64,000 nt of DNA from Dielma fastidiosa (GCF_000313565.1 NZ_HE578927.1:106334-170333), one strand, 5' to 3'. Counted from the stretch's first letter, positions 41,276 through 52,625 are shown. The notes: generated by a model from the letters alone, not told the origin. Numbers and translations are program-made.

Positions 41276-42017
41276 TTTTACTTCCTCCCTTTATGGTCCA
41301 TAACTGCTCCGCGTTTTTATAGAATACATCCTCAAGCTCAGCTTCCGTAAAGCCCATCTGATAAATTTTCTGAATTTCACATTCCACTGATTTATACGGC
41401 CAGTCTGTACCAAATACAATGCGTTTAGAACCAACACAATCCTTAACCTTTTTAAGCACATCCGCCTCATACACTACAGATGTTTCAAGATAAATATTAG
41501 GAATATCACGAACCGCTTCAATGACGCTGTACGCAAACTCGCGGCAGCCCATATGTGTGAATACAAACCTTAGATTAGGATGCTTTTTCGCATAGCGAAT
41601 CCAGGCAAAGGGGGTACTTAAAGGGCTGGTACCGACATGGGTCTGAACATGAACGCCATATTGTTCGATGCGTGTGAGGACTTCCTCTAACTGCGGTGTA
41701 TTATCTGCGTAATAGCCATTCTTCCAGGAATGAAATTTAACTGCCTTATATTTTCTTTCACCGAGGCATAAATCAATTTCCTGCAGCGCGTCCGGCGCTT
41801 TTGGATTAATGAAAGCATAGGGATAAATCCGATCAGGATATTGAAGATGAGCCTCATAAACTAAATCGTTTTGAATCCGGTTCACCGTGCCGGATAAACT
41901 GCTGATGCCAATCTTAGCAATTCCATAATGATCCATATCCTTGATCAGATCATCAGCGGAATTAAGATCCCCTGAACTTGTTTTTCCCATATGTCCGTGA
42001 ATATCATACATGATCAT
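41265..42017 (-). CDS. Amidohydrolase-2 family metal hydrolase, first gene of the PTS operon
   Basis: A 250-residue TIM-barrel hydrolase. Metal ligands are visible in order: DIHGHMG (His-x-His near residues 6-8), QTHVGT (His), FTHMGC (His) and FGTDWPYK (Asp). These match PF04909 enzymes, which act on cyclic amides, lactones and related groups. AGGAGGTG is about 8 bases before the start. It is first in a seven-gene operon and may open or hydrolyse the imported compound. The substrate is unknown. Confidence 0.85.
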   Translation of the reverse strand: MIMYDIHGHMGKTSSGDLNSADDLIKDMDHYGIAKIGISSLSGTVNRIQNDLVYEAHLQYPDRIYPYAFINPKAPDALQEIDLCLGERKYKAVKFHSWKNGYYADNTPQLEEVLTRIEQYGVHVQTHVGTSPLSTPFAWIRYAKKHPNLRFVFTHMGCREFAYSVIEAVRDIPNIYLETSVVYEADVLKKVKDCVGSKRIVFGTDWPYKSVECEIQKIYQMGFTEAELEDVFYKNAEQLWTIKGGSKNEH

Positions 42018-42037
42018 GGTTATAACACCTCCTGTCT

Positions 42038-42080
42038 CTTGTTATAACTATATACTAACTTGTTATATCTAGTTTGTCAA
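42038..42080 (-). promoter_or_regulatory. Promoter with direct-repeat operator of the mannose-family PTS operon
   Basis: Minus-strand -35 TTGACA (42080-42075) and -10 TAGTAT (42057-42052), spacer 17. CTTGTTATA occurs at 42038-42046 and again at 42059-42067, 21 bases apart, two helical turns. The pair flanks the -10, the expected place for a GntR-type repressor; the GntR gene at 35325 is the candidate. Confidence 0.65.
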
Positions 42081-42220
42081 GATATACTATCAAATTCATC
42101 GATCATTTTATATATTCATTGTAAAAACCTCCTGAATCACTACTATATATGGATAAATTGAGCGATTTATAACCCTTCAGCTATAAAATTCACGCATCTG
42201 ATACTGAAATATGATTAAAA

Positions 42221-42277
42221 AAAAGACCACCCAACATAACAGCTGCCTTGATATGCCGCTGAATGTCAGGTGAATCA
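42221..42277 (-). terminator. Terminator of yitT
   Basis: On the minus strand a long bulged stem (CACCTGACAT...ATGTTGGGTG with inner CAGC/GCTG pairing) is followed by eight T. It lies 38 bases after the yitT stop. Confidence 0.7.
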
Positions 42278-42314
42278 CCCATCTTATTATGACATGTTAT
42301 ATTTTCATCCCTGT

Positions 42315-43175
42315 TCAGAATCGTTTTTCATAATTGCCGACAATTTCATTTCCCTCACTTAAGATGATAAAAGCGTTGGGATCTAATGCCAACACACACT
42401 GCTTCAGCATGCTCACCTCATACTTAGAAAGGATGGTAATAAATACATCCGTCTCTTCATTCGTATATACACCCATGCCCTGCCAGCTTGTAACACCGCG
42501 GCCCAGCTCAGTCAGTACCTTTTGCTTGACTTCTTGATGCTTGGTGATCACCATTGCCTTTACAATGATATTTTGGGTATGAATCTTATCCATCGCCAGC
42601 GCGAATACTACCGCATAGATAATGGAATAGATCGCGTTTGAAAAGGAAAAAGCAAAGGCGCAATAGGTGTAAACGAGAGCATTGATGACGATTGAAAGCC
42701 TGCCCACCGTAAAGGTTTTAGAACGCATCGCGAAAAAGACACCGAGAATATCCGCACCCGCTCCGCTGCCGCCGGCTTTCAGACATAAGCCTGTCCCATA
42801 ACCGCCAATCAATCCGGCAATGATCATGCTGGTCAGCGGATCTTTGAGAATCGCTGTTTCAGGAATCGGCACAATGGAAAAAGTAATTGTCTGAACGATG
42901 ATTGAAAGCAGCGTCAATACAAAGAACTTTTTAGATATACTTTTATACGCGATTAAAAATAAAGGGATATTCAACAGAAAATTAATGATACCGGCAATAT
43001 CAAAATTAAATTCAAGATGAAAGATTTCCGTCAGCAGTGTTCTGATAATCTGCGCGATACCGATGATTCCGCCATTATATACATGCATGGGAACCACAAA
43101 TATATTAACTGCCATTCCAAATAAAAAAGAACCAGCGATTACATATAAAAAATTAGACGTCCATTTACTCTGCAT
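42315..43175 (-). CDS. YitT family membrane protein
   Basis: A 286-residue protein with about five to six membrane helices (residues 8-30, 52-73, 80-100, 108-130, 150-200) and a C-terminal soluble DUF2179 domain from about residue 205 (AMVITKHQEVKQKVLTELGRGVTSWQGMGVYTNEETDVFITILSKYE, in pieces). Landmarks SGLGIxxNxF-type GSFLFGMAVNIFVVP and GGSGAGADILGVFF are typical of the family. Function is not established; YitT proteins are sometimes treated as putative transporters. Separate transcription unit with its own terminator. Confidence 0.85.
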   Translation of the reverse strand: MQSKWTSNFLYVIAGSFLFGMAVNIFVVPMHVYNGGIIGIAQIIRTLLTEIFHLEFNFDIAGIINFLLNIPLFLIAYKSISKKFFVLTLLSIIVQTITFSIVPIPETAILKDPLTSMIIAGLIGGYGTGLCLKAGGSGAGADILGVFFAMRSKTFTVGRLSIVINALVYTYCAFAFSFSNAIYSIIYAVVFALAMDKIHTQNIIVKAMVITKHQEVKQKVLTELGRGVTSWQGMGVYTNEETDVFITILSKYEVSMLKQCVLALDPNAFIILSEGNEIVGNYEKRF

Positions 43176-43330
43176 ACCTTAACCTCCCGCAATGAGCTGC
43201 GACCTTGATATATTATAACATATATCTCAAACATATTATATCATGTTGATGGAAGAATAAGAATATGTTATTAATCAACGACTGAAATCAAATTCTATCC
43301 AAGATAATTATAACTATTTCCTGAAATGGG

Positions 43331-43359
43331 TTGACGGAAGTGAAGAGCAGTGATAGAAT
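43331..43359 (+). promoter_or_regulatory. Promoter of the TetR/ABC-2 cassette
   Basis: -35 TTGACG (43331-43336) and -10 TAGAAT (43354-43359), spacer 17, 50 bases before the TetR start. Confidence 0.6.
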
Positions 43360-43409
43360 AAGAAACATAAGTTGCGTAACATTCGTTTCTCAACAAAGGA
43401 GGAAATTCT

Positions 43410-43973
43410 ATGCCACCTAAATTCAAATTCACAAAAGAACAAATTATTGACAGCGCGGTAAATGTTGTAAGAAAGAATGGTTCATCAGGTCTTACTGCAC
43501 GATCATTAGCAGCAGAACTTGGTTCATCTGCAAAGCCTATCTTTGGCTTGTTTCAAAATATGGAGGAAGTCCAAAAAGAGGTTATAAAAGCCGCAGATAA
43601 GCTTTATCAATCTTTCCTGCAAAAAAGTATGACAGATAATAAATATCCTCCATACAAGGCAAGCGGTATAGCATATATTCAGTTTGCCAAAGAAGAAAAG
43701 GAATTATTTAAACTGCTCTTCATGCGTGACAGGACAGGTGAAAAGCTGGAAGAAAATCGTGAAGAGCTTCGTCCCATTCTTACGATTATTATGAACAATC
43801 TTAAAATAAATGAAGATGATGCCTTTCTATTCCACATGGAAGCATGGATTTATGCTCACGGTATTGCAACCATGGTAGCAACATCCTATTTGGATTGGGA
43901 TATCGAATTTATAAACAAGGCGCTCACTGATGCATATGAAGGATTAAAATACCGTTATACGGGAGGTAAATAA
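43410..43973 (+). CDS. TetR-family regulator of the ABC-2 exporter
   Basis: A 187-residue repressor. The N-terminal HTH reads KEQIIDSAVNVVRKNGSSGLTARSLAAELGSSAKPIFGLFQNMEE (about 8-52), followed by a helical WHG-like ligand domain. AAAGGAGG is 7 bases before ATG. It is first in a three-gene unit with an ATPase and permease, so it probably controls an efflux system in response to a toxic compound. Typical length. Confidence 0.88.
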   Translation: MPPKFKFTKEQIIDSAVNVVRKNGSSGLTARSLAAELGSSAKPIFGLFQNMEEVQKEVIKAADKLYQSFLQKSMTDNKYPPYKASGIAYIQFAKEEKELFKLLFMRDRTGEKLEENREELRPILTIIMNNLKINEDDAFLFHMEAWIYAHGIATMVATSYLDWDIEFINKALTDAYEGLKYRYTGGK

Positions 43974-43975
43974 AT

Positions 43976-44707
43976 ATGTATGCCATTAAAACAGAAGGGC
44001 TTACAAAAATATACAAAGACTTGACAGCTGTAGACAATCTTAATCTAGCCATAGAGCAAGGGGAATTATTTGCGCTGCTGGGTGTAAATGGTGCAGGCAA
44101 AACAACCACAATAAAAATGCTTACTTGTCTTACAAAACCCAATCACGGTGATGCATTAATAAACGGAAACAGTATCATTACGGATACCAACAAGGTTAAA
44201 AATATCATAGGTGTTTCTCCGCAGGAAACCGCTGTTGCACCTAATTTGAGCGTCAAAGAAAATCTTGAATTAATGTGTGGAATCCATGGTTTTAACAAGG
44301 AAAAAAGACTGTCAAAAATTAAAGAACTTTCTAATCAGTTTGATTTATCTGCTATTTTAAATAAAAGAGCCGGCAAGCTGTCAGGCGGTTGGCAGCGTAG
44401 ATTAAGTATAGCCATGGCGCTTATCAGTGAACCTCAGATACTTTTTCTTGATGAGCCGACTTTGGGACTAGACGTCCTTGCTAGAAGTGATTTATGGGAT
44501 ACTATACGTGCCCTAAAAGGAAAAATAACCATTACTTTGACGACTCATTATATGGAAGAAGCAGAAATCCTTTCTGATCGTATTGGCATAATGAAAGACG
44601 GAAAACTGTTAGCCCTTGGTACAGCAGATGAAATTAAAATTTCAGCAGGCAAAGAAAAATTTGAGGATGCTTTTGTAGCAATCGTAACGGAGGCAGTAAA
44701 ATTATGA
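43976..44707 (+). CDS. ABC-2 type exporter ATPase
   Basis: A 243-residue ATPase of the DrrA/CcmA type. Walker A GVNGAGKTT is at about residues 37-45, Q-loop VSPQETAVAPNLSV, signature LSGGWQRRLS, Walker B ILFLDEPTLGLD, then H-loop TTHYMEEAE. The signature carries Trp where many relatives have Met or Gln. It starts 3 bases after the TetR gene with GGGAGG upstream and overlaps the permease gene by 4 bases (ATGA). Exports an unknown compound, likely a drug or lipid. Confidence 0.92.
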   Translation: MYAIKTEGLTKIYKDLTAVDNLNLAIEQGELFALLGVNGAGKTTTIKMLTCLTKPNHGDALINGNSIITDTNKVKNIIGVSPQETAVAPNLSVKENLELMCGIHGFNKEKRLSKIKELSNQFDLSAILNKRAGKLSGGWQRRLSIAMALISEPQILFLDEPTLGLDVLARSDLWDTIRALKGKITITLTTHYMEEAEILSDRIGIMKDGKLLALGTADEIKISAGKEKFEDAFVAIVTEAVKL

Positions 44708-45435
44708 GATTTCTAATTTTCTCAAGCAGAACAGCTAAGGAAATTTTGCGTGATACTCTAAATCTTTTCTTCGGTTTAGGCTTCCCTCTTGTGCTTATCG
44801 TTTTGCTTACAGCCATTCAATCAAACATCCCTGTCCCTATGTTTGAGCTTGATCATTTAACGCCTGGCATTACTGTATTCGGACTCTCTTTTATGACCTT
44901 GTTTTCAGCGGTACTTATTTCAAAAGACAGAGAAAGTGCATTACTGCAAAGACTATACACAACGCCGTTAACATCGTCTGATTTTATTTTCGCATATGCA
45001 TTGCCGCTTTTACCGATTGGAATTGCGCAGTGTGTTATTTGTTATATTGCGGCAATTTTTATTGGCTTGGAGCCTCAAATTACAATTCTCTATGCTGTTT
45101 TATTTGCTATCCCTGTCGCATTATTCTATATTTTCCTCGGCTTAATCTGCGGAAGTGTATTAACCGTGAAACAAGTGAGTGGTATATGCGGTGCTCTTTT
45201 AACAAACCTGTCCGCCTGGCTCTCTGGCATTTGGTTTGATGTTGAACTGGTAGGCGGTACTTTTAAAACAATTGCAAATGCCTTGCCGTTTATTCATGCC
45301 GTAGAACTTGAAAGGGCCGTTTTTAGTGGTAATTATGCGGGTATATTTCCTCATATATGGTGGGTAGCCGGATATACTGTCATAGCTATTATAGCTGCTG
45401 TCTTTTTATTTTTGCGGCAGATGAAAAAGCAATAA
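44704..45435 (+). CDS. ABC-2 type exporter permease
   Basis: A 243-residue membrane protein with six helices (about 20-40, 58-78, 98-125, 138-160, 168-190, 215-237). KDRESALLQRLYTTPLTSSDFI after helix 2 and LPFIHAVELERAVFSGNY are family landmarks. It forms the export channel with the ATPase encoded upstream. The cassette is closed by the terminator at 45471. Confidence 0.9.
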   Translation: MRFLIFSSRTAKEILRDTLNLFFGLGFPLVLIVLLTAIQSNIPVPMFELDHLTPGITVFGLSFMTLFSAVLISKDRESALLQRLYTTPLTSSDFIFAYALPLLPIGIAQCVICYIAAIFIGLEPQITILYAVLFAIPVALFYIFLGLICGSVLTVKQVSGICGALLTNLSAWLSGIWFDVELVGGTFKTIANALPFIHAVELERAVFSGNYAGIFPHIWWVAGYTVIAIIAAVFLFLRQMKKQ

Positions 45436-45470
45436 CTTCAGCTTACTAAATTTCCTTAAAATCCAAAATA

Positions 45471-45496
45471 AAAACCTCAGCAAATGCCGAGGTTTT
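45471..45496. terminator. Bidirectional terminator between exporter and dnaJ
   Basis: AAAACCTC (45471-45478) pairs with GAGGTTTT (45489-45496), T runs on both sides. It ends both convergent units. Confidence 0.85.
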
Positions 45497-45499
45497 TGT

Positions 45500-46606
45500 C
45501 TATTTCTTAAATGCTTTCTTAAACTTATCAAATGGTGATTCACTTGTCTTGCTGTTCTTTAACTTTTCATAGTATTCTTTTTCTTCGCGAGACAGCTTCG
45601 TTGGAATCTCCACTTTTACTTCTACATACTGATCGCCCTGACCGCCGCGGGGAGCTTTAACACCCTTACCGCGCAGACGGAATTGAGTACCATGCTGAGT
45701 ACCGGCTGGAATCGTCAATTCAACATCACCATAAACGGTTGGCACATCAACAGTGCAGCCTAATGTCGCATCAACAGCGCTGATTGGCACCGAGATACGA
45801 ATATCATTGCCGTCACGAACAAAATTAGGATGACGGTTTACATTGATTTCAATGTATAAGTCACCATTTGGACCACCGTTAGTACCCCGTTCGCCTTTAT
45901 TGGCTACACGGATCTGCTGACCGGACTGAATCCCTGCCGGAATCTTGATTTCCAGCTTAACACGCTTATGCTCATAGCCGCGGCCATGGCATTTCGGACA
46001 TTTATTCTTGATTTGCTTACCCGTACCGTTACATTCCGGACAGATGGAGTTTGTCATGAATACACCAAATGGGGTTCTTGACTGCTGCTGAATCTGACCT
46101 GTACCGTTACATCTTGAACATGACTGAATATCGTCTTTGCTGCGCGCACCGCTGCCTAAACACTCACTGCACTGTTCATCCACTTCCAGCGTAATTTCTT
46201 CACTCTTGCCAAATACCGCGTCCATAAAATCAATCCGCATCTGCATGAAGCGGTCATTGCCTTTGCGCGGGCCTGTAGACTGACGGCGTGAAGATGTTCC
46301 ACCGCCAAAGAAAGACCCAAAAATATCACTGAAATCATCAAAACCAGCGCCTGAGAAACCGCCGGCACCGCCGCCGAAGGCGCCGTCCATGCCCGCATGA
46401 CCAAACTGATCATAATTCGCTTTCTTTTGAGGATCGCTTAATACCTCATAGGCTTCATTAATTTCCTTAAACTTTTCCTCGGCGCCTGCTTCTTTATTCA
46501 CATCAGGATGATACTTCTTCGCCAGGGAACGGTATGCTTTTTTTATTTCAGCCTCACTTGCACCCTTACTGAGTCCAAGCACCTCATAATAATCTCTTTT
46601 TTCCAT
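45500..46606 (-). CDS. dnaJ: Chaperone DnaJ
   Basis: A 368-residue co-chaperone that stimulates DnaK ATPase. J-domain with HPD motif ([11 protein letters not shown], about residues 30-40), Gly/Phe-rich linker ([29 protein letters not shown], in pieces), four CxxCxGxG zinc repeats ([32 protein letters not shown]; about 145-210), and the C-terminal peptide-binding domain. Ends with a Lys-rich tail. Separated from dnaK by a hairpin. Last gene of the CIRCE-controlled operon. Confidence 0.96.
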   Translation of the reverse strand: MEKRDYYEVLGLSKGASEAEIKKAYRSLAKKYHPDVNKEAGAEEKFKEINEAYEVLSDPQKKANYDQFGHAGMDGAFGGGAGGFSGAGFDDFSDIFGSFFGGGTSSRRQSTGPRKGNDRFMQMRIDFMDAVFGKSEEITLEVDEQCSECLGSGARSKDDIQSCSRCNGTGQIQQQSRTPFGVFMTNSICPECNGTGKQIKNKCPKCHGRGYEHKRVKLEIKIPAGIQSGQQIRVANKGERGTNGGPNGDLYIEINVNRHPNFVRDGNDIRISVPISAVDATLGCTVDVPTVYGDVELTIPAGTQHGTQFRLRGKGVKAPRGGQGDQYVEVKVEIPTKLSREEKEYYEKLKNSKTSESPFDKFKKAFKK

Positions 46607-46636
46607 AGAATCACCCTTGACCTTTATTCACTCGTT

Positions 46637-46673
46637 AAACACGAAATTCTAGCGATGGCTAGAATTCGTGTTT
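46637..46673 (-). other. Intercistronic hairpin between dnaK and dnaJ
   Basis: AAACACGAA(A)TTCTAGC (46637-46653) pairs with GCTAGAATTCGTGTTT (46658-46673) with one bulged base and a 4-base loop. There is no T run downstream on the minus strand, so it is likely a processing or attenuation element lowering dnaJ relative to dnaK. Confidence 0.6.
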
Positions 46674-46684
46674 CTATAAACTGT

Positions 46685-49140
<2,456 letters not shown>

Positions 49141-49150
49141 TTTATTCTCC

Positions 49151-50170
49151 TTATTCGTTGTTGAACATCTTTTCAATCTGCTGGCTCATGTATTCCATCA
49201 GCGCAACAACCTGATTATAAGGCATACGTGTAGGTCCAACTACCATCAGCTGACCTTCCTCGTCCTTATTGATCTTAAACTTGCTGGATATGACAGAAAC
49301 ATCATCAATATTCATTAATTCACGATTATCTGTACCGATCCTGATTGCCATCTCTTCATTGCCATAACCAATCTGACGCCACAGACTGCTGTTTTCCAGC
49401 ATTGACATCAGCTGCTTCAGCTTTTCAATATCGGCAAATTCCGGCTGATACAGCATATTTTTCTGTCCTGACAGATAAACCTGATCACTGGCAAACCGTA
49501 CAAAGGCATTGACAAAGGCTTCAAACAATATTTCATGCCGCTTAACCTTGCCTGCCAGCAACGGCTCAATCTCTTTCATTTTTTCAACAACTTCATTTAA
49601 CGCGATACCGCACAAATTCTCATTCAATATATTGCAGCAGGTGGTAATATCACTCATTGAAATATTATCTTCAAATTGGAAGGTTTTATTTTCTGTATGA
49701 CCATGATTGGTAATAAATATTGCCACTGCACTGCGTTCATTGATTGGAATCAGCGAGATATGCTGCAAGGTCTGATACCTTGATTCAGGTCCCAGAACCA
49801 CACTTGTCAGATTTGTCATCTGTGAGAGAATATCACAGCTTTGCCGAACTACCTCATCGATGCTCATGTTGCGGGCATCAAAGACGGTCTGCAAGGCATT
49901 GACAACCTTCTGATCAAGCTGCTTTTCCATTAGATTATCAACATAATACCGATAACCTTTAGAAGAAGGTATGCGGCCGCTAGATGTATGTGTTTTTTCA
50001 AGCAAGCCCATTTCTTCAAGCGCTGCCATTTCATTGCGCAGCGTCGCTGATGAGCAGTTGAAATCAAGCAGTGTGAGTAATGTTTTACTGCCGACCGGTT
50101 CAGCGGTACGAATAAATTCATCAACGATGGTTTTAAATACTTTCGTCTGTCTGAATGTTAGCTGATCCAT
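49151..50170 (-). CDS. hrcA: Heat-shock repressor HrcA
   Basis: A 339-residue repressor that binds CIRCE sites. N-terminal winged helix LTFRQTKVFKTIVDEFIRTAEPVGSKTL and NCSSATLRNEMAALEEMGLLEKTHTSSGRIPSSKGYRYYVD (about 3-75, in pieces), then the GAF-like and dimerisation domains. The longer GTG 50176 is too close to AAGGAG, so ATG 50170 is chosen. First gene of hrcA-grpE-dnaK-dnaJ, which it represses itself. Confidence 0.95.
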   Translation of the reverse strand: MDQLTFRQTKVFKTIVDEFIRTAEPVGSKTLLTLLDFNCSSATLRNEMAALEEMGLLEKTHTSSGRIPSSKGYRYYVDNLMEKQLDQKVVNALQTVFDARNMSIDEVVRQSCDILSQMTNLTSVVLGPESRYQTLQHISLIPINERSAVAIFITNHGHTENKTFQFEDNISMSDITTCCNILNENLCGIALNEVVEKMKEIEPLLAGKVKRHEILFEAFVNAFVRFASDQVYLSGQKNMLYQPEFADIEKLKQLMSMLENSSLWRQIGYGNEEMAIRIGTDNRELMNIDDVSVISSKFKINKDEEGQLMVVGPTRMPYNQVVALMEYMSQQIEKMFNNE

Positions 50171-50185
50171 ATTCACCGCTCCTTT

Positions 50186-50256
50186 CTAGCACTCAACCCT
50201 TCTTACTGCTAACAGTATATACCGAATCTTTAGCACTGTCAACAATAAAGTGCTAA
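50186..50256 (-). promoter_or_regulatory. hrcA operon promoter with two CIRCE-like operators
   Basis: Minus-strand -35 TTGACA (50242-50237) and -10 TATACT (50219-50214), spacer 17. One CIRCE-like site (50230-50256) reads TTAGCACTG-N9-AAGTGCTAA, one mismatch per arm, and overlaps the -35. A second (50186-50212) reads CTAGCACTC-N9-TACTGCTAA, three mismatches in all, and lies between the -10 and the ribosome site. Confidence 0.85.
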
Positions 50257-50296
50257 AATCGAATAAAAATGAATGTGAAATTGTGTCTAACATAAA

Positions 50297-50323
50297 AACG
50301 AACAGATTACGCGTCTGTTCGTT
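50297..50323 (-). terminator. Terminator of the first pilin-like gene
   Basis: Minus-strand AACGAACAGA and TCTGTTCGTT form a 10-base stem with a 7-base loop, followed by TTTATG. It overlaps the stop codon. Confidence 0.75.
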
Positions 50324-51140
50324 ATGGCATGATAATTTCTCCGGAAATCACAGGGTTAGCTTCTACCCAGTGCAGCTTTTCCATTTCTTCTTTAACAGTA
50401 TCATAGGATTTATTAGCGATTAAGATTGTCTGATTTTTTGTAGACGGCTGATACCACTTGCCGCTGTCACGGTCATAAATCAGCGAAGCAAACCAATTTT
50501 CACCTGTCGACGCATAGACATACTTTTGGCCGCTTGGTGTTGTTGTCTCTGATTTATATGTATCCATATAAGGCTGTACATAATAAACAGTATCACTTCC
50601 ATCAAGGATAAGTGTCGGCCATTTCCCGCCATTGGCTTTTTTTAAGATAGCCCGTACCTGATCATTGCTGTTTAACTGCCAATCATTAATATCCTTATCA
50701 CTTCCGTAAGGGTTAAATTGTTTGTATTTATCTGGGTTATCCATCAAATCTTTCATTTGGTCAAAAATCTGAACTGGAATTGTCGAAGTTGTTTTAGAAT
50801 GAATCGTACATTTTGTCCGATAGGCAGTTTTTCCTGAATCAGTTGTGTATGATTCAATTAAGTAGCTGCCGCCGTCAGGACATTTAGGCACAGTTGAGAA
50901 ATATTCTTCATTCTTATTATTTAGTACCTCATTCAGTAAATCATAATTTTCATCACTGCCAAGTCTGGTAAGCTTAGTCTGATAAGCACGGTTGATTGAG
51001 GTTAGATTACTATCACAAACGGCTTTCTTCGCATCTTGGGCATAACCGATAAAAGACGGTACTAAAAAAAGTGCCAAAATACCAAGAATGGCAATGACAA
51101 CGATTAATTCTATTAATGTAAATCCATCTTTCTTACGCAT
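50322..51140 (-). CDS. Type IV pilin-like protein, first of two paralogues
   Basis: A 272-residue protein with a class III prepilin peptide: short basic leader MRKKDG, cleavage before FTLIELIVVIAILGILALFLVPSF with the Glu at +5. The outer domain has CDSNLTSINRAYQTKL, PKCPDGGSYLIE with Cys residues, and a C-terminal GEIIMP end. It strongly resembles the protein at 59827 in N-terminus, CP-GG motif and last residues. No pilus assembly ATPase, platform protein or prepilin peptidase is nearby. Terminator follows. Confidence 0.75.
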   Translation of the reverse strand: MRKKDGFTLIELIVVIAILGILALFLVPSFIGYAQDAKKAVCDSNLTSINRAYQTKLTRLGSDENYDLLNEVLNNKNEEYFSTVPKCPDGGSYLIESYTTDSGKTAYRTKCTIHSKTTSTIPVQIFDQMKDLMDNPDKYKQFNPYGSDKDINDWQLNSNDQVRAILKKANGGKWPTLILDGSDTVYYVQPYMDTYKSETTTPSGQKYVYASTGENWFASLIYDRDSGKWYQPSTKNQTILIANKSYDTVKEEMEKLHWVEANPVISGEIIMP

Positions 51141-51229
51141 ATCTGTGCTCCATACTGTTTACGAATAATGTTATTATAGCATAAGCAAAAAAGAAAAACA
51201 GCCGTGAAACTTGTTCTTCGCAAAAGAAA

Positions 51230-51245
51230 ACTCCCGGAAGGGAGT
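51230..51245 (-). terminator. Terminator of the beta-glucoside-type operon
   Basis: Minus-strand ACTCCC and GGGAGT pair around 4 bases followed by TTTCTTTT. Confidence 0.75.
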
Positions 51246-52625
51246 CTACTCTTTTACAAAAGCTAGTTTTTTATTCAGCATGAGCGGACGGTAATAAGCA
51301 ACTGTATCATTCATCGGCAGCACTTCTGGATGCAGATGAATACCCAGCACTTCACTAATATATGCACGGCGCTTCATGAAAGTTTCATATAGGGTTGGAT
51401 ATTCTTGTTTTAGCTGGTTACGCAGCGCTGCATCCGCTAAAGCGATTCCGCTCTCACAGCTGGCACCGCCCAATCCTTCAACACTTGGAATGATATCAAT
51501 CTGAAGCAGCATTCCACTTTTTAAAGAAGCCGCTGAGCCTTCAAAAATCGGTGATGACAGCCATTCCTCATCCGCACACAAATGCCCAGGATTCAAATGC
51601 CAATGATATTTATGCTTAGGCAACACCTGCTCAATCTTTTGGTACATTGCATCCCCGCTCATTCCAAGCTGGATGTTTTCAAGCCATGCAGCAACCGCAT
51701 AATAATAAGGTTTGGCAATTCCATCTAAATAGGGAACTGTCAATTGTGTTTCATCATACAGTGCATAACCGCTGCGGCTGCTTAAACCACCCTTATAACC
51801 CACTGTCAAAGAAATCTTGTCACCTAGTTTAACCTGATTATCAGTGGGATAGAGATTAGCCTTAACGAAACGTTCTCCGGCAGCAGCGATCGTAACAACA
51901 CTGTTGCGCTGGCCATAACGATTCAGGCACTGCCCAAGCTCCATTTCTGAAACACCTGCCGCGAGTATATTCATAGCCGCCAGCATACCATCACTCGCTA
52001 AAGCAGATCCAAATTCATAATGGGCAAGCTCATTAGCGTTATTAATCGTTCGAATTCCTTCTGCGCCAATAAACAAATCACATCGATTCATCAGATTCTT
52101 TCTGCCTACTAAAGTTTCAAGTGCCTGAACAATATAATAAGGGAGATCAAAAAGCTGTGTATTATCATTAAACTGACTCGTGAACATTTTCCAGCCAACA
52201 ACACCAAGCTGCATTCCCTTTTGAATGCCTGCTTCCTTAAAACAATCAATCAGTGATCGTTCACCCTGCATTGGCTGATTAGGCAAAGAAAAGTACGGTA
52301 CATGAACAGCCTTTGCTTTGATTCGGGAAATACTCGCCTTATTCAAATTTTCATTGCCAAGCAGCAAATACGCTGTGCCATTTTTATGCACGACAAGCAG
52401 CGCTTCCTCAAAACGAGGAAGAAAACCAGTTAAATATTCAAAATTAGACCCATGTTCAAGATCACCATAAATAAGCATCACATCTAGTTTTTCTGATTGC
52501 ATTTTAGCAAGCAGCTTAGCTTTTCTTTCCTGCATTGTTTCATCACTCAGCATCACTGGTTTTTCAGCTTTAGATATAATAGGTTCAGGTATTTCCTTTA
52601 GTTTTACTGCATCAAATAGATTCAT
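51246..52625 (-). CDS. M24-family peptidase-like protein with degenerate metal site
   Basis: A 459-residue protein with a creatinase-type N-terminal domain (MQERKAKLLAKMQSEKLDVMLIYGD...) and an M24-like C-terminal pita-bread domain. The usual metal residues are largely lost: the canonical GD-x-v-x-x-D-x-G strand reads LGDKISLTVGYKG, the second Asp position is Ser/Arg (LSSRSGY), the HGxG-HE loop is HLNPGHLCADEEW, and the Glu of the EPG motif is Asp (LLQIDIIP). A GHL His and an ESG Glu remain. It probably lacks classic aminopeptidase activity. Last gene of the operon. Confidence 0.75.
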   Translation of the reverse strand: MNLFDAVKLKEIPEPIISKAEKPVMLSDETMQERKAKLLAKMQSEKLDVMLIYGDLEHGSNFEYLTGFLPRFEEALLVVHKNGTAYLLLGNENLNKASISRIKAKAVHVPYFSLPNQPMQGERSLIDCFKEAGIQKGMQLGVVGWKMFTSQFNDNTQLFDLPYYIVQALETLVGRKNLMNRCDLFIGAEGIRTINNANELAHYEFGSALASDGMLAAMNILAAGVSEMELGQCLNRYGQRNSVVTIAAAGERFVKANLYPTDNQVKLGDKISLTVGYKGGLSSRSGYALYDETQLTVPYLDGIAKPYYYAVAAWLENIQLGMSGDAMYQKIEQVLPKHKYHWHLNPGHLCADEEWLSSPIFEGSAASLKSGMLLQIDIIPSVEGLGGASCESGIALADAALRNQLKQEYPTLYETFMKRRAYISEVLGIHLHPEVLPMNDTVAYYRPLMLNKKLAFVKE

